From contig NZ_JAUSYV010000001.1 of assembly GCF_030817055.1 (NCBI RefSeq), forward strand, positions 4,302,001-4,366,000: DNA of 64,000 nucleotides, given 5' to 3'. The notes under the pieces are model-generated. The model was given only the letters and a program-made list of their open reading frames with translations. It searched no databases and had not been told where the DNA came from. The position numbers were made by a program, and so were the translations under genes. The DNA comes from Bacillus sp. V2I10 (GTDB lineage: Bacteria; Bacillota; Bacilli; Bacillales; Bacillaceae). Of this stretch, positions 25,832 to 34,515 are shown in pieces. Positions within the stretch are counted from its first letter, which is position 1. The number at the start of each line of letters is the position of its first letter.

Positions 25832-26980
25832 ATGAGCAGTTTTAGACCTGTAAGACCTGGCACTTACGAATTCAGATTAGAGTTGGGATATGATTCAGCA
25901 GGGAACCGAATTCGCAAGTTTAAAAACCTACCTTGCAAAAACGATAAAGAAGCAAAGAAGCTTCTTGCTCGCCTTGAGGTTGAACTAATGGATGGGGTTT
26001 TCGTCGATAACAACAATATTAACTTTGAAATGCTCTACATGAAGTGGAAAGAGGAATATGCTCCATATCGATTGGATCCAGGCACTTACGAGACATATAA
26101 ATATGTGATTGAAAAATCAGTTCTTCCAGAATTTAAAAAAGCTAGGCTGCAAAAAATTCTAGCCAGGGATATTATTAGATTTTTAAATAAGGAAGAAAAA
26201 AATGGTGTTGGTCAATACGCACTTGAAAAAAGACACCGGTGTATTCGAAGTTTATTCCGCTATGCTGCTGAATTTGAATATATAAAAAAGGATATCTCCC
26301 TTGACGTACCTAAACCAAAAGTTAAAGCTCGTAAAAAAGATTACTATGATGAGGCCGAAATGATGAAGGTTTTTAAAGTTATTAATAATGTCCTTACCCA
26401 TCAGAGACTTATGATTACATTAGCTTTAACAGGAGCATTGAGACGTGGCGAGGTTCTCGCAATAGATATGGACAAGGATTTAGACTTTGAGAACAACACT
26501 ATAAAGATACAAAGATCCGTTCAAAAGACAAAAGAATTCGGGCTGCGGATTAAATCAACTAAAACAGATGAAGAAAGAATAGTGACATTTGATGAAGTGA
26601 CAATGAAAGAAGTATATGAGTACAGGAAAGAACGAAAAATAGAAATAATGAAAATTAGAGATGAGTACAAGGGTTTTAAAACTGTAAAAGGTGAACATGT
26701 GAATCTCCTTTTCGCCAATTTAGATGGCACTCCCTACTCCCCTTCTTCTGTTAGTCAGTTTTGGCAGCGAATCGTGAAGCGATACGACCTTAAGAAAATT
26801 GCTTTTCATGACCTTCGACATTCATCTGCGTCCTATTTATTAAGTGAAGGTTTTAGTATGAAAGCTATCCAAGAAAGACTTGGTCATAAAGATATTGGGA
26901 CCACGATGAACTTATATACACATGTCACTAAAAAAATGGATTCAGACGTTGGAAATGCCTTTTTAAAGGTCAGAAATTAA
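25832..26980 (+). CDS. Tyrosine site-specific integrase
   Basis: 382 residues in the Tn916/ICE/phage integrase layout: N-terminal arm-binding domain (GTYEFRLELGYDSAGNRIRK), core-binding domain (about 60-160) and catalytic domain. Catalytic residues visible in order: Arg in TGALRRGEV, Lys in KSTKTDEER, HDLRH, LGH and the nucleophile in NLYTHV. The ATG at 25832 has GGGGG 8 bp upstream, better than the TTG at 25826. It lies about 90 bp from the tRNA-Val attachment repeat and should catalyse integration and excision of the island. Confidence 0.95.
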   Translation: MSSFRPVRPGTYEFRLELGYDSAGNRIRKFKNLPCKNDKEAKKLLARLEVELMDGVFVDNNNINFEMLYMKWKEEYAPYRLDPGTYETYKYVIEKSVLPEFKKARLQKILARDIIRFLNKEEKNGVGQYALEKRHRCIRSLFRYAAEFEYIKKDISLDVPKPKVKARKKDYYDEAEMMKVFKVINNVLTHQRLMITLALTGALRRGEVLAIDMDKDLDFENNTIKIQRSVQKTKEFGLRIKSTKTDEERIVTFDEVTMKEVYEYRKERKIEIMKIRDEYKGFKTVKGEHVNLLFANLDGTPYSPSSVSQFWQRIVKRYDLKKIAFHDLRHSSASYLLSEGFSMKAIQERLGHKDIGTTMNLYTHVTKKMDSDVGNAFLKVRN

Positions 26981-26984
26981 ATCG

Positions 26985-27002
26985 GTCAGTCGTTTAGTCA
27001 GT
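26985..27002. promoter_or_regulatory. Candidate integrase arm-type sites, right
   Basis: GTCAGT at 26985 and 26997, directly after the integrase stop and about 70 bp from the right attachment repeat. They match the three copies at 852-878. Confidence 0.4.
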
Positions 27003-27022
27003 TAATTCTTTTTAAAGACAAA

Positions 27023-27053
27023 TAAAAGGGTCTCCCATCGGGAAACCCTTTTA
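27023..27053 (+). terminator. Terminator of integrase gene
   Basis: AAAAGGGTCTCCC pairs with GGGAAACCCTTTT with minor mismatch, then TATATC. Confidence 0.7.
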
Positions 27054-27072
27054 TATCAACGTTTATAGGTAT

Positions 27073-27119
27073 ATGACCTGTGAGGGATTCGAACCCCCGA
27101 CCCCTTCCCTGTCAAGGAA
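27073..27119. repeat. Right attachment-site repeat
   Basis: Matches 700-746 at 46 of 47 positions and forms the 3' part of the intact tRNA-Val. This copy came in with the element and restores the tRNA after insertion. Confidence 0.88.
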
Positions 27120-27145
27120 GTGCTCTCCCACTGAGCTAACAAGTC
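27074..27145 (-). tRNA. tRNA-Val (GAC anticodon)
   Basis: 72 nt folding as a cloverleaf: acceptor GACTTGT/ACAGGTC, anticodon stem CTTCC/GGAAG with loop TTGACAG (anticodon GAC), T-loop TTCGAAT. The T-stem has one G-U pair where the left, ancestral 3' fragment has A-U. CCA is not encoded. The gene is the integration target of the island. Confidence 0.93.
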
Positions 27146-27675
27146 GCAGTATGTAGTGTTGCTGACAAACTCTATTATATGAGGCTGCGTGCGCAATGTC
27201 AATAAAAATTATTCACGCTCTCCACCGCTTCTTTTTGTCTGCTGCAATGAGTTTATCACATGGTGGTGGAATACAGATGAGGGTTAAAATTAAAATCTAT
27301 ACAGAGTAGGTGTGTCCGTTTTGTTTTATCGGTAAAGCACCGTCGAAAGAAGCGATTCAAACCCAGAGGATCTTGGATAAATTCCCTTTTATCATCTTTA
27401 TTAGATAATCAGGAATCTAACCAGAATGGCAAGAATAGATACTGAAAAAGAATCCTATACAAAAATAACGGAAGTACCTATGCAGTTTAGGCCCTTTTTC
27501 ATATCAGTATCTACTTTCATCACCTCTACAAAACTCAAAGAATATTTTACCATATATCCAGAATCCTATTCGACTCATTTCCCGGACAATAATCGACGTA
27601 ATACCTAGATATCATCTGGGGTTGCTGTTTAAAAAAGCATGAAAATCAAGTTGATTTTCATGCTTCATCAGTTTA
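27146..27675. other. Intergenic region between tRNA and TRAP operon
   Basis: 530 bp without a supported gene. The 60-codon frame at 27426 has no ribosome binding site or protein-like character. The only clear feature is the terminator at 27635. Confidence 0.55.
27635..27665 (-). terminator. Terminator of the TAXI-TRAP operon
   Basis: AAGCATGAAAATCAA pairs perfectly with TTGATTTTCATGCTT around one base, with T tracts at both sides. Confidence 0.85.
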
Positions 27676-29643
27676 TTATGCCTGCTGTACTATTTTCTGA
27701 TCTTTATCTCTATTCATAAAGAACTGTGCAGCAAACAATCCTGCAAACATAATTAGACCGACTGCATCTGAAATTCCCTCTGGATAGATTAATAGCAAGC
27801 CTGCAATGATAGCCAGGACTCGTTCCAACCAGTTCATAGGTCTCATCCAATAGCCTATGATTCCAGCACCAATTGCAATCATTCCCGTGAGTGCTGTAAA
27901 TACAACCCAAATGACTTCTGGGACTGTTGTATCGATTAATAGCATTTCTGGGGAAAGAACAAAGATGTATGGAATGATAAATGCTGCGATAGCAAGCTTC
28001 GACGATTGTATCCCTGTACGAATAGGCTCTCCTCCGGATACTCCGGCAGCAGCAAAAGCTGCTAGTGCCACCGGCGGTGTAATATCTGCAATGATTCCAA
28101 AATAGAAAACAAATAGATGGGCAGCTAAATCCGGATAGCCCATGAATATAATAACAGGTGCTGCTATTGTTGATGTGATGACATAGTTTGCCGTTGTTGG
28201 TGATCCCATTCCTAAAATTAGGGATGCGATCATTGTGAAAATCAATGTTGGTATAATGTAGCCTTGTGCAAGGTCAATTAACCCATTTGCAAGCGTTAAC
28301 CCAAGTCCTGTTTTCGTAACAATTCCAACAATGATACCTGCAGCTGCAGTTGCCGCCGCTACAGACAAAGCTGTTCTTGCACCATCTACCAATGCTAAAA
28401 TGATAGCTTTGGGACCCATTCTTGTTTCTTTATTTATAAATCCGGCTACTATGGCGATTAAAATCGAATAAAGTGCAGCATGCATTACTGGAATACCTGT
28501 CATTAACAAGATGATAATCGCTAAAATCGGAAGCAAAAGGTAGATTTTCTTCGCGACTTCTTTACGGTTAGGCATTTCTTCTTCTGTTAATCCCCGCAGT
28601 CCTAATCGTTTCGCCTCAAAATGTGTCATGATCCAAATTCCAGTGAAATAAAGGATAGCTGGAATGGCTGCAGCTTTTGCAATGTCCCAGTAAGTGATGC
28701 CATTTCCAATAAACTCCACCATCAAGAAAGCAGCTGCTCCCATAATTGGCGGCATTAATTGACCACCAGTTGAAGATGCTGCTTCAACAGCCCCGGCAAA
28801 TTCCTTTTTATATCCTAATTTTTTCATCATAGGAATGGTGAATGCCCCAGAGGTTACAACGTTCGCAACTGAGCTTCCGCTGATTGTGCCTTGCAGGGCA
28901 CTTGAAAAAATGGCTACTTTAGCCGGTCCGCCGACTCTTTTTCCAGCGATTACAGCTGATAAATCATTAAAATATTGGCCTACACCTGTTTGAATTAAGA
29001 AGGAACCGAATAACAGAAACAAGAAAATAAATGTTGCCGAAACCCCTAGAGGCGTTCCTAAAATACCTTCTGTTGTGAAAAACATCGTCTGAACCAATCG
29101 TTCGAGACTCAAGCCCCCATGCTGAAGAAATCCTGGCATATATTGTCCAAATATCCCGTAAAGCATAAAAATAATGGCAATAATCGTAATAGGCAGGCCA
29201 ACCGCTCTTCTTGTTGCTTCTAGAACGAGCAGAATCGCAATAATTCCAATTGCAAAGTCAGTTGTCGTTAAGATTCCAACGCGCATTGCGATATCTTCCA
29301 TAAAAAGCGGCCAATATGCCCCTACGACAATACTGAGCAGTGCGAGCACAATATCATACCAGCCAACTTGCCACTTGCCGGTTTCTTTCTTTTTCTTACT
29401 TAAAGGGAATAATAGAAAAATAAGCGCAAGTGCAAATCCTAAATGGACGGAACGCTGAATTTGAGCAGTAAATACGGAAAAAATAGCTGTGTACAATTGA
29501 AAAAGGGAGAATGACAGCAAACCGAGGAATGCAATCCATCCCATAATTCCTGTGAGCTTTCGCGTTGCAGCTTCCGGATCGTACTTTTCGAGAATTTCCT
29601 GCTGTTCTTCAAGTGATAAAAACTTTATTTCTTCATCCTTCAT
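27676..29643 (-). CDS. TRAP transporter fused permease (TAXI type)
   Basis: 655 residues with many membrane segments, combining the small (DctQ-like) and large (DctM-like) permease parts. Typical stretches are SGSSVANVVTSGAFTIPMMK, EAASSTGGQLMPPIMGAAAF and GMGSPTTANYVITSTIAAPV. It works with a TAXI-family binding protein, encoded first in this operon, and uses an ion gradient to import an organic acid. It overlaps the DUF1850 gene by 11 bp. Confidence 0.95.
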   Translation of the reverse strand: MKDEEIKFLSLEEQQEILEKYDPEAATRKLTGIMGWIAFLGLLSFSLFQLYTAIFSVFTAQIQRSVHLGFALALIFLLFPLSKKKKETGKWQVGWYDIVLALLSIVVGAYWPLFMEDIAMRVGILTTTDFAIGIIAILLVLEATRRAVGLPITIIAIIFMLYGIFGQYMPGFLQHGGLSLERLVQTMFFTTEGILGTPLGVSATFIFLFLLFGSFLIQTGVGQYFNDLSAVIAGKRVGGPAKVAIFSSALQGTISGSSVANVVTSGAFTIPMMKKLGYKKEFAGAVEAASSTGGQLMPPIMGAAAFLMVEFIGNGITYWDIAKAAAIPAILYFTGIWIMTHFEAKRLGLRGLTEEEMPNRKEVAKKIYLLLPILAIIILLMTGIPVMHAALYSILIAIVAGFINKETRMGPKAIILALVDGARTALSVAAATAAAGIIVGIVTKTGLGLTLANGLIDLAQGYIIPTLIFTMIASLILGMGSPTTANYVITSTIAAPVIIFMGYPDLAAHLFVFYFGIIADITPPVALAAFAAAGVSGGEPIRTGIQSSKLAIAAFIIPYIFVLSPEMLLIDTTVPEVIWVVFTALTGMIAIGAGIIGYWMRPMNWLERVLAIIAGLLLIYPEGISDAVGLIMFAGLFAAQFFMNRDKDQKIVQQA

Positions 29644-30142
29644 TCATTTTCACTCCTTTCAAAAGCTGAAAAAGATTCATGGTTTCATAGCTGATTCTGA
29701 TCCATGTACCGGGTTCTATGTATTTTTTCAATTCATATTCTTTTCCTTTGTATACTGCTCTATGATTGGCTACTACCTGTCCCGTGCTGAGGTCAATAAA
29801 CGGAAATGTCCGATTCATATTTGAAATGATATACCGGCCATTCTTTCTCTCAAAAATTTCTTCACCCTCAGGCCCGGATGGCATGCCTACTGCAAAGGTG
29901 TCATATGAAAGCTCAATTTGTTTGATCTGTTTATTCGAAAGTTCATACGTTTCAATGACATCAGTCAGATGAATGGAATGTGTGTACTTGATCTGAAAGG
30001 TATCCATATCTTGAACAGAAATGTAGGCTAATAGCTTCCTTGTATCTTCGTAATGAAAAGCAACGGTTTTCTTAAACGGGAAAAAAAGGAGGAGAATAAT
30101 TGAGATGAAAAGCATGGAGACTGATAATAGCTTCTTTTTCAT
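29633..30142 (-). CDS. DUF1850 protein of TAXI-TRAP operon
   Basis: About 169 residues with one N-terminal membrane segment (LLSVSMLFISIILLLFFPF) and an exported domain containing IKYTHSIHLTDVIETYEL, the DUF1850 hallmark. DUF1850 proteins regularly accompany TAXI-TRAP transporters; the role is unknown. The ATG at 30142 follows GGAGGGG; a start 5 codons upstream is less likely. Confidence 0.88.
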   Translation of the reverse strand: MKKKLLSVSMLFISIILLLFFPFKKTVAFHYEDTRKLLAYISVQDMDTFQIKYTHSIHLTDVIETYELSNKQIKQIELSYDTFAVGMPSGPEGEEIFERKNGRYIISNMNRTFPFIDLSTGQVVANHRAVYKGKEYELKKYIEPGTWIRISYETMNLFQLLKGVKMNEG

Positions 30143-30162
30143 CCTTTTCCCCTCCAAAATTA

Positions 30163-30196
30163 AGCGATAGACCGCAGTTTCGCTGCGGCCTATCCC
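30163..30196 (-). terminator. Intercistronic hairpin after the TAXI binding-protein gene
   Basis: GATAGGCCGCAG pairs with CTGCGGTCTATC between the binding-protein and DUF1850 genes, without a U run. It more likely protects the abundant upstream mRNA or partially terminates than fully ends the operon. Confidence 0.6.
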
Positions 30197-30204
30197 TTAA
30201 ACCA

Positions 30205-31194
30205 TTATTTCAATACGCCTTTTTCTTTGAAGTATTTCTCTGCACCAGGATGCAGCTTTAAGTCGCCGATTCCTTCAAGAGCCGTGTCTGCTTTGATTAA
30301 TTTTCCTTTTGCATGAGCGATTTTATCTGTGTTTTCAAAAATTGATTTTGTAATGTCGTATACGAGATCTTCATCAAGCTCATCTTGAACAACTAGCATC
30401 GCTTTTACAGCTACTGTATGAACGTCTTCACCAATCTTGTATGTGCCGCTTGGTACTACATCCTCTGAGTAAAAAGGATATTTTTCGATAAGCTCTTTCA
30501 CTTTGTCAGCTTCAAGAGGAACGACAACGACTTCATTTTGAGCTGAAAGGGTTTCAACTGCAGCTGTCGGTGTTCCGGCTGTTACGAATGCCGCATCAAT
30601 GCTGCCGCCCTGAATTCCTTCTGTTGACTCATCAAATGAAAGGTTTTGAGCCTGAATATCATCTACTGTCAAACCATGAACTTCTAGAACTTGAGTAGCA
30701 TTTAAATAAGCTCCTGAACCGATTGCTCCAACGGAAACCTTTTTGCCTTTTAGATCTGCAACGGATTTAATTCCGCTTTTTTCCGTTGTGATTAATTGAA
30801 CTGTTTCGTTATATAACGTACCAAGTCCCAGTACGTTATCAATCTTGTTATCTTTAAACATACTCTCGCCTTTTAAAGCATAAGTAGCAATATCTGTTTG
30901 AGAGAATGCAATTTCAGCGTCTCCGCTTTTTAAGGTTTGCATGTTTTCAACAGAAGCTCCTGATGACTGAACGGTTGCCTTGTAATCTGTGCTGTCAGAA
31001 ATAATATCTCCAAACGATCCGCCAAGAGGGTAATATGTACCACCCGTTCCGCCTGTTAAAATCCGCAGCGTTTTTGGCTTGGAATCGCCAGAACCACCGC
31101 CGGAACCTGATGTTGCATCGTTTCCGCCACATGCAGAAATAATCATGATAAGAGCAAGCAGCATCACTACAAATAAACTTTTACCCATTTTCAC
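30205..31194 (-). CDS. TAXI-family TRAP solute-binding lipoprotein
   Basis: 329 residues with lipoprotein signal MKMGKSLFVVMLLALIMIIS ending ACGG. The mature protein has TAXI hallmarks: LTGGTGGTYYPLGG, SGASVENMQTLKSGDAEIAFSQ and VSVGAIGSGAYLNATQVLE. It is the extracellular ligand receptor for the fused permease. It is first in the three-gene operon; the ligand is unknown, and glutamate or dicarboxylates are common for the family. Confidence 0.95.
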   Translation of the reverse strand: MKMGKSLFVVMLLALIMIISACGGNDATSGSGGGSGDSKPKTLRILTGGTGGTYYPLGGSFGDIISDSTDYKATVQSSGASVENMQTLKSGDAEIAFSQTDIATYALKGESMFKDNKIDNVLGLGTLYNETVQLITTEKSGIKSVADLKGKKVSVGAIGSGAYLNATQVLEVHGLTVDDIQAQNLSFDESTEGIQGGSIDAAFVTAGTPTAAVETLSAQNEVVVVPLEADKVKELIEKYPFYSEDVVPSGTYKIGEDVHTVAVKAMLVVQDELDEDLVYDITKSIFENTDKIAHAKGKLIKADTALEGIGDLKLHPGAEKYFKEKGVLK

Positions 31195-31504
31195 TAGGAA
31201 ATTTCCCCCTTTTTGTCATTTAATTGTAACATTATCACTTTTTTATATTACCATATGTTCAGAGATAATTGTCAATCTATTCTTACTATTGGAAATTTAT
31301 CTAATATAATACTATTTGAGGCGGTTCTATATGTAACATCTAATACTATGAGATTTAGGTAGATTTCATTAAATAAGCCTGCAAATGAGCAGAGACTTAT
31401 TTTTACTCCCTAAAATAATGTAGCTGACAGTATTCAACCGCATATTTTAAAAAACCATGGCAGTCAATTGCTCTATGCAGACGATTCTTGTATAAAGATT
31501 CTTC
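31195..31504. other. AT-rich intergenic stretch
   Basis: Holds the promoter region of the TAXI-TRAP operon, which I cannot define, and then sequence without a gene up to the end of the nucleotidyltransferase pseudogene. Confidence 0.5.
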
Positions 31505-32199
31505 TTAATTTTTTATTATGATGCCTTCTTTCATTATTCGGTGCCACTTTTCCGGAAGTGTAATGAGAAGTCGTTCTGCAGCTTCTATTTTTGAAACGAT
31601 TTCCTTTGTTTCTAAGGGACAGATGATTCTGCACAGAGTCAGGATTGTGAACTCAGCCATTTCAGCAGATAAAAAGAGATACGGCTTTTTTAATTTGCCT
31701 GACTAATAGTGATTGATATTTCCTTTCATGTTTTCCTCTATATCCGCCCATTTCACATCAATTTCAAGCTTTTCTGAAGGAATGCCGTAAAGAGTGATTC
31801 CATAATGATTTAATATCCACCATGTTACGGCATTTACATCCCAATGACCGGTTGTGGTTTTTCCATTCGAGCAATATGGATATGGAGAAAGTTGGCTGTA
31901 GTTTTTACCCGTGTCAGTTAGCTGCAGATACATGCCGTCTAACCGTTTTCCATATGTGATTTTTTATTTAACTTCTCATACACACTCTTCAGACGGGTTA
32001 ATTCTTCAGCTGTCAGCTCTTTTCTCAATAGCACAATAAAATCAATATCGCTCGTACCCTCATGATAGGCACTCATGGCGATGGATCCATATATGTAGAT
32101 GCCGCTGATAATATCACCGAATTCATAGACTAAATTTCGGGCAAAGTAAGCAATAAAATTATGTAAATCATTTGGTATTTTACGTTGCAGCTTATTCAT
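31505..32199 (-). pseudogene. Aminoglycoside nucleotidyltransferase-like gene, decayed
   Basis: The N-terminal part (31939-32199) has the nucleotidyltransferase motif YGSIAMSAYHEGTSDIDFIVLL. After a +1 shift near 31940 the frame continues MYLQLTDTGKNY and TGHWDVNAVTWWILNHYG. An amber codon at 31703 follows, then EFTILTLCRIICPLE and LPEKWHRIM, the DUF4111/AadA C-terminal pattern. A normal AadA-like enzyme of about 230-260 residues is thus broken twice. GGAGGG precedes the start. Confidence 0.75.
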
Positions 32200-32231
32200 C
32201 TCAAACCCTCCATTTTATTCAATTATATGTT

Positions 32232-32259
32232 ATGGATGGATGGATGGATGGATGGATGG
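32232..32259. repeat. Tetranucleotide repeat (ATGG)7
   Basis: Seven perfect ATGG units lie 33 bp upstream of the start of the nucleotidyltransferase pseudogene and upstream of the promoter of the divergent SRPBCC gene. Such simple repeats can change length by slippage. Confidence 0.85.
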
Positions 32260-32293
32260 TTGGTTTTGATTTACTTTGACAAAATATATTTCA

Positions 32294-32350
32294 TTGACAT
32301 AAAACCAAATGGATTTATATAATCAAATACGAAACCAAATGGTTTTATAT
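32294..32350 (+). promoter_or_regulatory. Sigma-A promoter with two ArsR-type operators
   Basis: TTGACA (32294) and TATAAT (32318) are separated by 18 bp. ACCAAATGGAT/T-type palindromes occur twice: AAACCAAATGGATTT in the spacer (centre about 32309) and AAACCAAATGGTTT just after the expected start site (centre about 32339), 30 bp apart. The downstream operon encodes an ArsR-type repressor, so autorepression is likely. Confidence 0.7.
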
Positions 32351-32371
32351 TTACGATAAGGAGAATACATG

Positions 32372-32794
32372 ATGAATCAAACTAATTTACAGGACATTAC
32401 ACAGACTGTTGTCTACAACGCTCCCATTGAAAAAGTATGGAATGCCGTTTCCACCTCTGAAGGAATTGCCGCATGGTTTATGCCGAATGATTTTCAGCCC
32501 GAAGTTGGCCATGAATTTCACTTGCAATCCCCGTTCGGCCCGTCACCATGTAAAGTGATCCAGCTGGAGCCCCCTCACCGGCTTTCATTTACATGGGATA
32601 CAGATGGCTGGATCGTCTCTTTCTTATTGAAAGAAATGGAAGGAAAAACGGAGTTTACCCTTATCCATGGCGGCTGGAAGCAACCAGACACGATTCTGCC
32701 AAAAGCCAATGAAAAAGCCTCTGTCATTCGCGACCGCATGAATCACGGCTGGATTAAGATTATCGAACGCCTGGGAGAGGTTGTTGGAAACTAG
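32372..32794 (+). CDS. SRPBCC (AHSA1-like) domain protein
   Basis: About 140 residues: TVVYNAPIEKVWNAVSTSEG, AAWFMPNDF, VIQLEPPHRLSFTW and TLIHGGW, the full AHSA1/START-like fold with a hydrophobic ligand pocket. AAGGAG precedes tandem ATG codons (32369/32372). It shares an operon with the ArsR regulator gene, which starts on its stop codon; this pairing is frequent in Bacillus. Confidence 0.9.
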   Translation: MNQTNLQDITQTVVYNAPIEKVWNAVSTSEGIAAWFMPNDFQPEVGHEFHLQSPFGPSPCKVIQLEPPHRLSFTWDTDGWIVSFLLKEMEGKTEFTLIHGGWKQPDTILPKANEKASVIRDRMNHGWIKIIERLGEVVGN

Positions 32795-33129
32795 TGTCAT
32801 CTTCTGCACAAAAATATGATGTTTTTCAGGCTATCGCTGATCCAACGCGCCGAGAAGTGTTAAAGCTGCTTGCAGAAAAAGAGATGCCGATCTCTGAAAT
32901 CACTAGCCATTTTCAAGTAACCCGAACAGCGATTGCCAAACATCTTCACATTCTTTCCGAGGCTGAACTTGTAAGCGGGAGAAAAACAGGAAGAGAAAAA
33001 AGGTACAGGCTTCATCCGGAGCCGCTTGCGGAATTACATGAATGGCTTTCCTATTACGAGCAATTCTGGAATAACAAGCTGTCTATACTGAAGCATCTTG
33101 TTGAGGAGCCTAATGAAAACGAGAAATGA
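32794..33129 (+). CDS. ArsR-family transcriptional repressor
   Basis: 111 residues with a winged helix: ADPTRREVLKLLAEKEMPIS and VTRTAIAKHLHILSEAELVSGRKTGREKRYRL. It lacks metal-site cysteines, as in ArsR members that pair with SRPBCC proteins. It starts with GTG overlapping the upstream stop. It probably binds the AAACCAAATGG palindromes upstream of the operon. Confidence 0.92.
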   Translation: MSSSAQKYDVFQAIADPTRREVLKLLAEKEMPISEITSHFQVTRTAIAKHLHILSEAELVSGRKTGREKRYRLHPEPLAELHEWLSYYEQFWNNKLSILKHLVEEPNENEK

Positions 33130-33140
33130 AAGACCATTTG

Positions 33141-33175
33141 AACAGCGTCCCTTAAAAGGGACGCTGTTCTTTTTT
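33141..33175. terminator. Terminator of SRPBCC-ArsR operon
   Basis: AACAGCGTCCCTT pairs perfectly with AAGGGACGCTGTT, then CTTTTTT. Confidence 0.9.
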
Positions 33176-33316
33176 AATATTTCAAGAAGTATTCTCAAAT
33201 ACTGAGAAAGAATCACGTAAAAAATCAGACAAAAGACTCATTTTCCCCTTTTTTCATTTTATTCTATCTTTCAGCGGGTATATCAAACCTATTACATTAT
33301 TCAGGAGGTTGTTAAA

Positions 33317-34456
33317 TTGAAAGCTGTCACATTTCAGGGAATGAAGGAAATGAAAGTGAAGGAAGTTCCTGATGCCGTGCTTCAGAAAAAAGACGATATC
33401 ATTGTCAAAATTACCTCAACGGCCATTTGCGGATCAGATTTACATATTTACCAAGGAGCCCTTCCTGCTGAAAAAGACTATGTTGTTGGCCATGAACCAA
33501 TGGGGATTGTGGAGGAAGTCGGGCCAGAAGTAACAAAAGTTAAAAAAGGCGACAGAGTTGTCATCCCATTTAATATTTCCTGCGGAAGCTGCTACTATTG
33601 CAAGCACGACCTTGAAAGCCAGTGTGATAACTCAAATCCCAATCCAGAAATTGATACAGGCGGTTACTTTGGATTTACAGAGAGGTACGGGAATCACCCG
33701 GGCGGTCAGGCTGAATACTTAAGAGTGCCGTTTGGAAATTTCATGCCTTTTGTCATCCCTGAGTCTGTTGAGCTTGAGGATGAAGCCTTGCTGTTTATGT
33801 CAGATGTTTTGCCTACTGCGTATTGGAGCATTGAAAATGCCAACGTAAAAAGCGATGATGCCGTTGTGGTGCTTGGCTGTGGACCAGTTGGGTTAATGGC
33901 TCAAAAGTTCGCCTGGATGAAGGGTGCTAAACGGGTCATTGCTGTTGATAATCTTCCTTACAGATTAGAACGGGCAAAAAGAATGAACAATGTTGAAATC
34001 ATCAATTTTGATGATTTTAAAGATACAGGTTCTCACATCAAAGAACTGACAAGCGGCGGAGCAGATGCCGTGATCGATTGTGTCGGAATGGACGGGAAAA
34101 AGTCAGCACTTGAAGAAATCGGCCAAAAGCTGAAGCTGCAAGGCGGAACACTCAGCCCGTTTGAAATTGCGATGAATGCTTTCAGAAAGTTCGGGACCAT
34201 TCAGCTGACAGGTGTATATGGTTCAAAATATAACATGTTCCCGCTTGGCAATATTTTCGAACGGAACATCAATCTTAAAATGGGACAGGCACCTGTTATT
34301 CATTACATGCCAATGCTATTTGATATGATTACATCAGGAAAATTGGATCCAACTGAAATTGTCTCTCACAGAGTTCCTTTAAGCAAAGCCAGTGAGGCTT
34401 ACAAAATTTTTAATGATCATGAAGATGACTGTGTGAAGGTTGTTTTAAAGCCATAA
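33317..34456 (+). CDS. Zinc-dependent alcohol dehydrogenase (MDR superfamily)
   Basis: 379 residues. Catalytic zinc ligands Cys38 (ICGSDLH) and His59/Glu60 (GHEPMG); structural zinc cysteines in CGSCYYCKHDLESQC; cofactor motif VLGCGPVGLMAQ. The long form with NPEIDTGGYFGFTERYGN resembles AdhB and glutathione-independent formaldehyde dehydrogenases. It oxidises an alcohol or aldehyde with NAD(P). It is monocistronic, with GGAGG before a TTG start and a terminator after. Confidence 0.92.
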   Translation: MKAVTFQGMKEMKVKEVPDAVLQKKDDIIVKITSTAICGSDLHIYQGALPAEKDYVVGHEPMGIVEEVGPEVTKVKKGDRVVIPFNISCGSCYYCKHDLESQCDNSNPNPEIDTGGYFGFTERYGNHPGGQAEYLRVPFGNFMPFVIPESVELEDEALLFMSDVLPTAYWSIENANVKSDDAVVVLGCGPVGLMAQKFAWMKGAKRVIAVDNLPYRLERAKRMNNVEIINFDDFKDTGSHIKELTSGGADAVIDCVGMDGKKSALEEIGQKLKLQGGTLSPFEIAMNAFRKFGTIQLTGVYGSKYNMFPLGNIFERNINLKMGQAPVIHYMPMLFDMITSGKLDPTEIVSHRVPLSKASEAYKIFNDHEDDCVKVVLKP

Positions 34457-34466
34457 ATTCATAAAG

Positions 34467-34498
34467 AAAAAGCATGCAGCATTTTGTCGCATGCTTTT
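34467..34498. terminator. Terminator of alcohol dehydrogenase gene
   Basis: AAAAGCATGC pairs with GCATGCTTTT around an 11-nt loop. Confidence 0.85.
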
Positions 34499-34515
34499 GT
34501 GTGTCTGCAGGTATC

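Larger units (their letters stand above)
700..27119. mobile_element. Integrated genomic island in tRNA-Val
   Basis: A 26.4-kb segment is bounded by 47-bp tRNA-Val direct repeats, with an intact-looking tyrosine integrase next to the right repeat. Its content is typically accessory: toxin/immunity genes, XRE regulators, a phage lysis cassette, broken immA, germination receptor genes, an efflux pump and a GC-rich cassette. It also holds many pseudogenes, which suggests a composite built from several elements rather than one intact phage. No complete capsid, conjugation or replication module is visible, so self-transfer is unlikely. Confidence 0.8.

Noticed and set aside
27426..27608. 60-codon plus-strand frame
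   Set aside because: No start signal and no protein-like pattern; in an intergenic region.
32232..32259. ATGG repeat as a CRISPR or origin iteron
   Set aside because: It is a simple four-base tandem without spacers or replication genes nearby.
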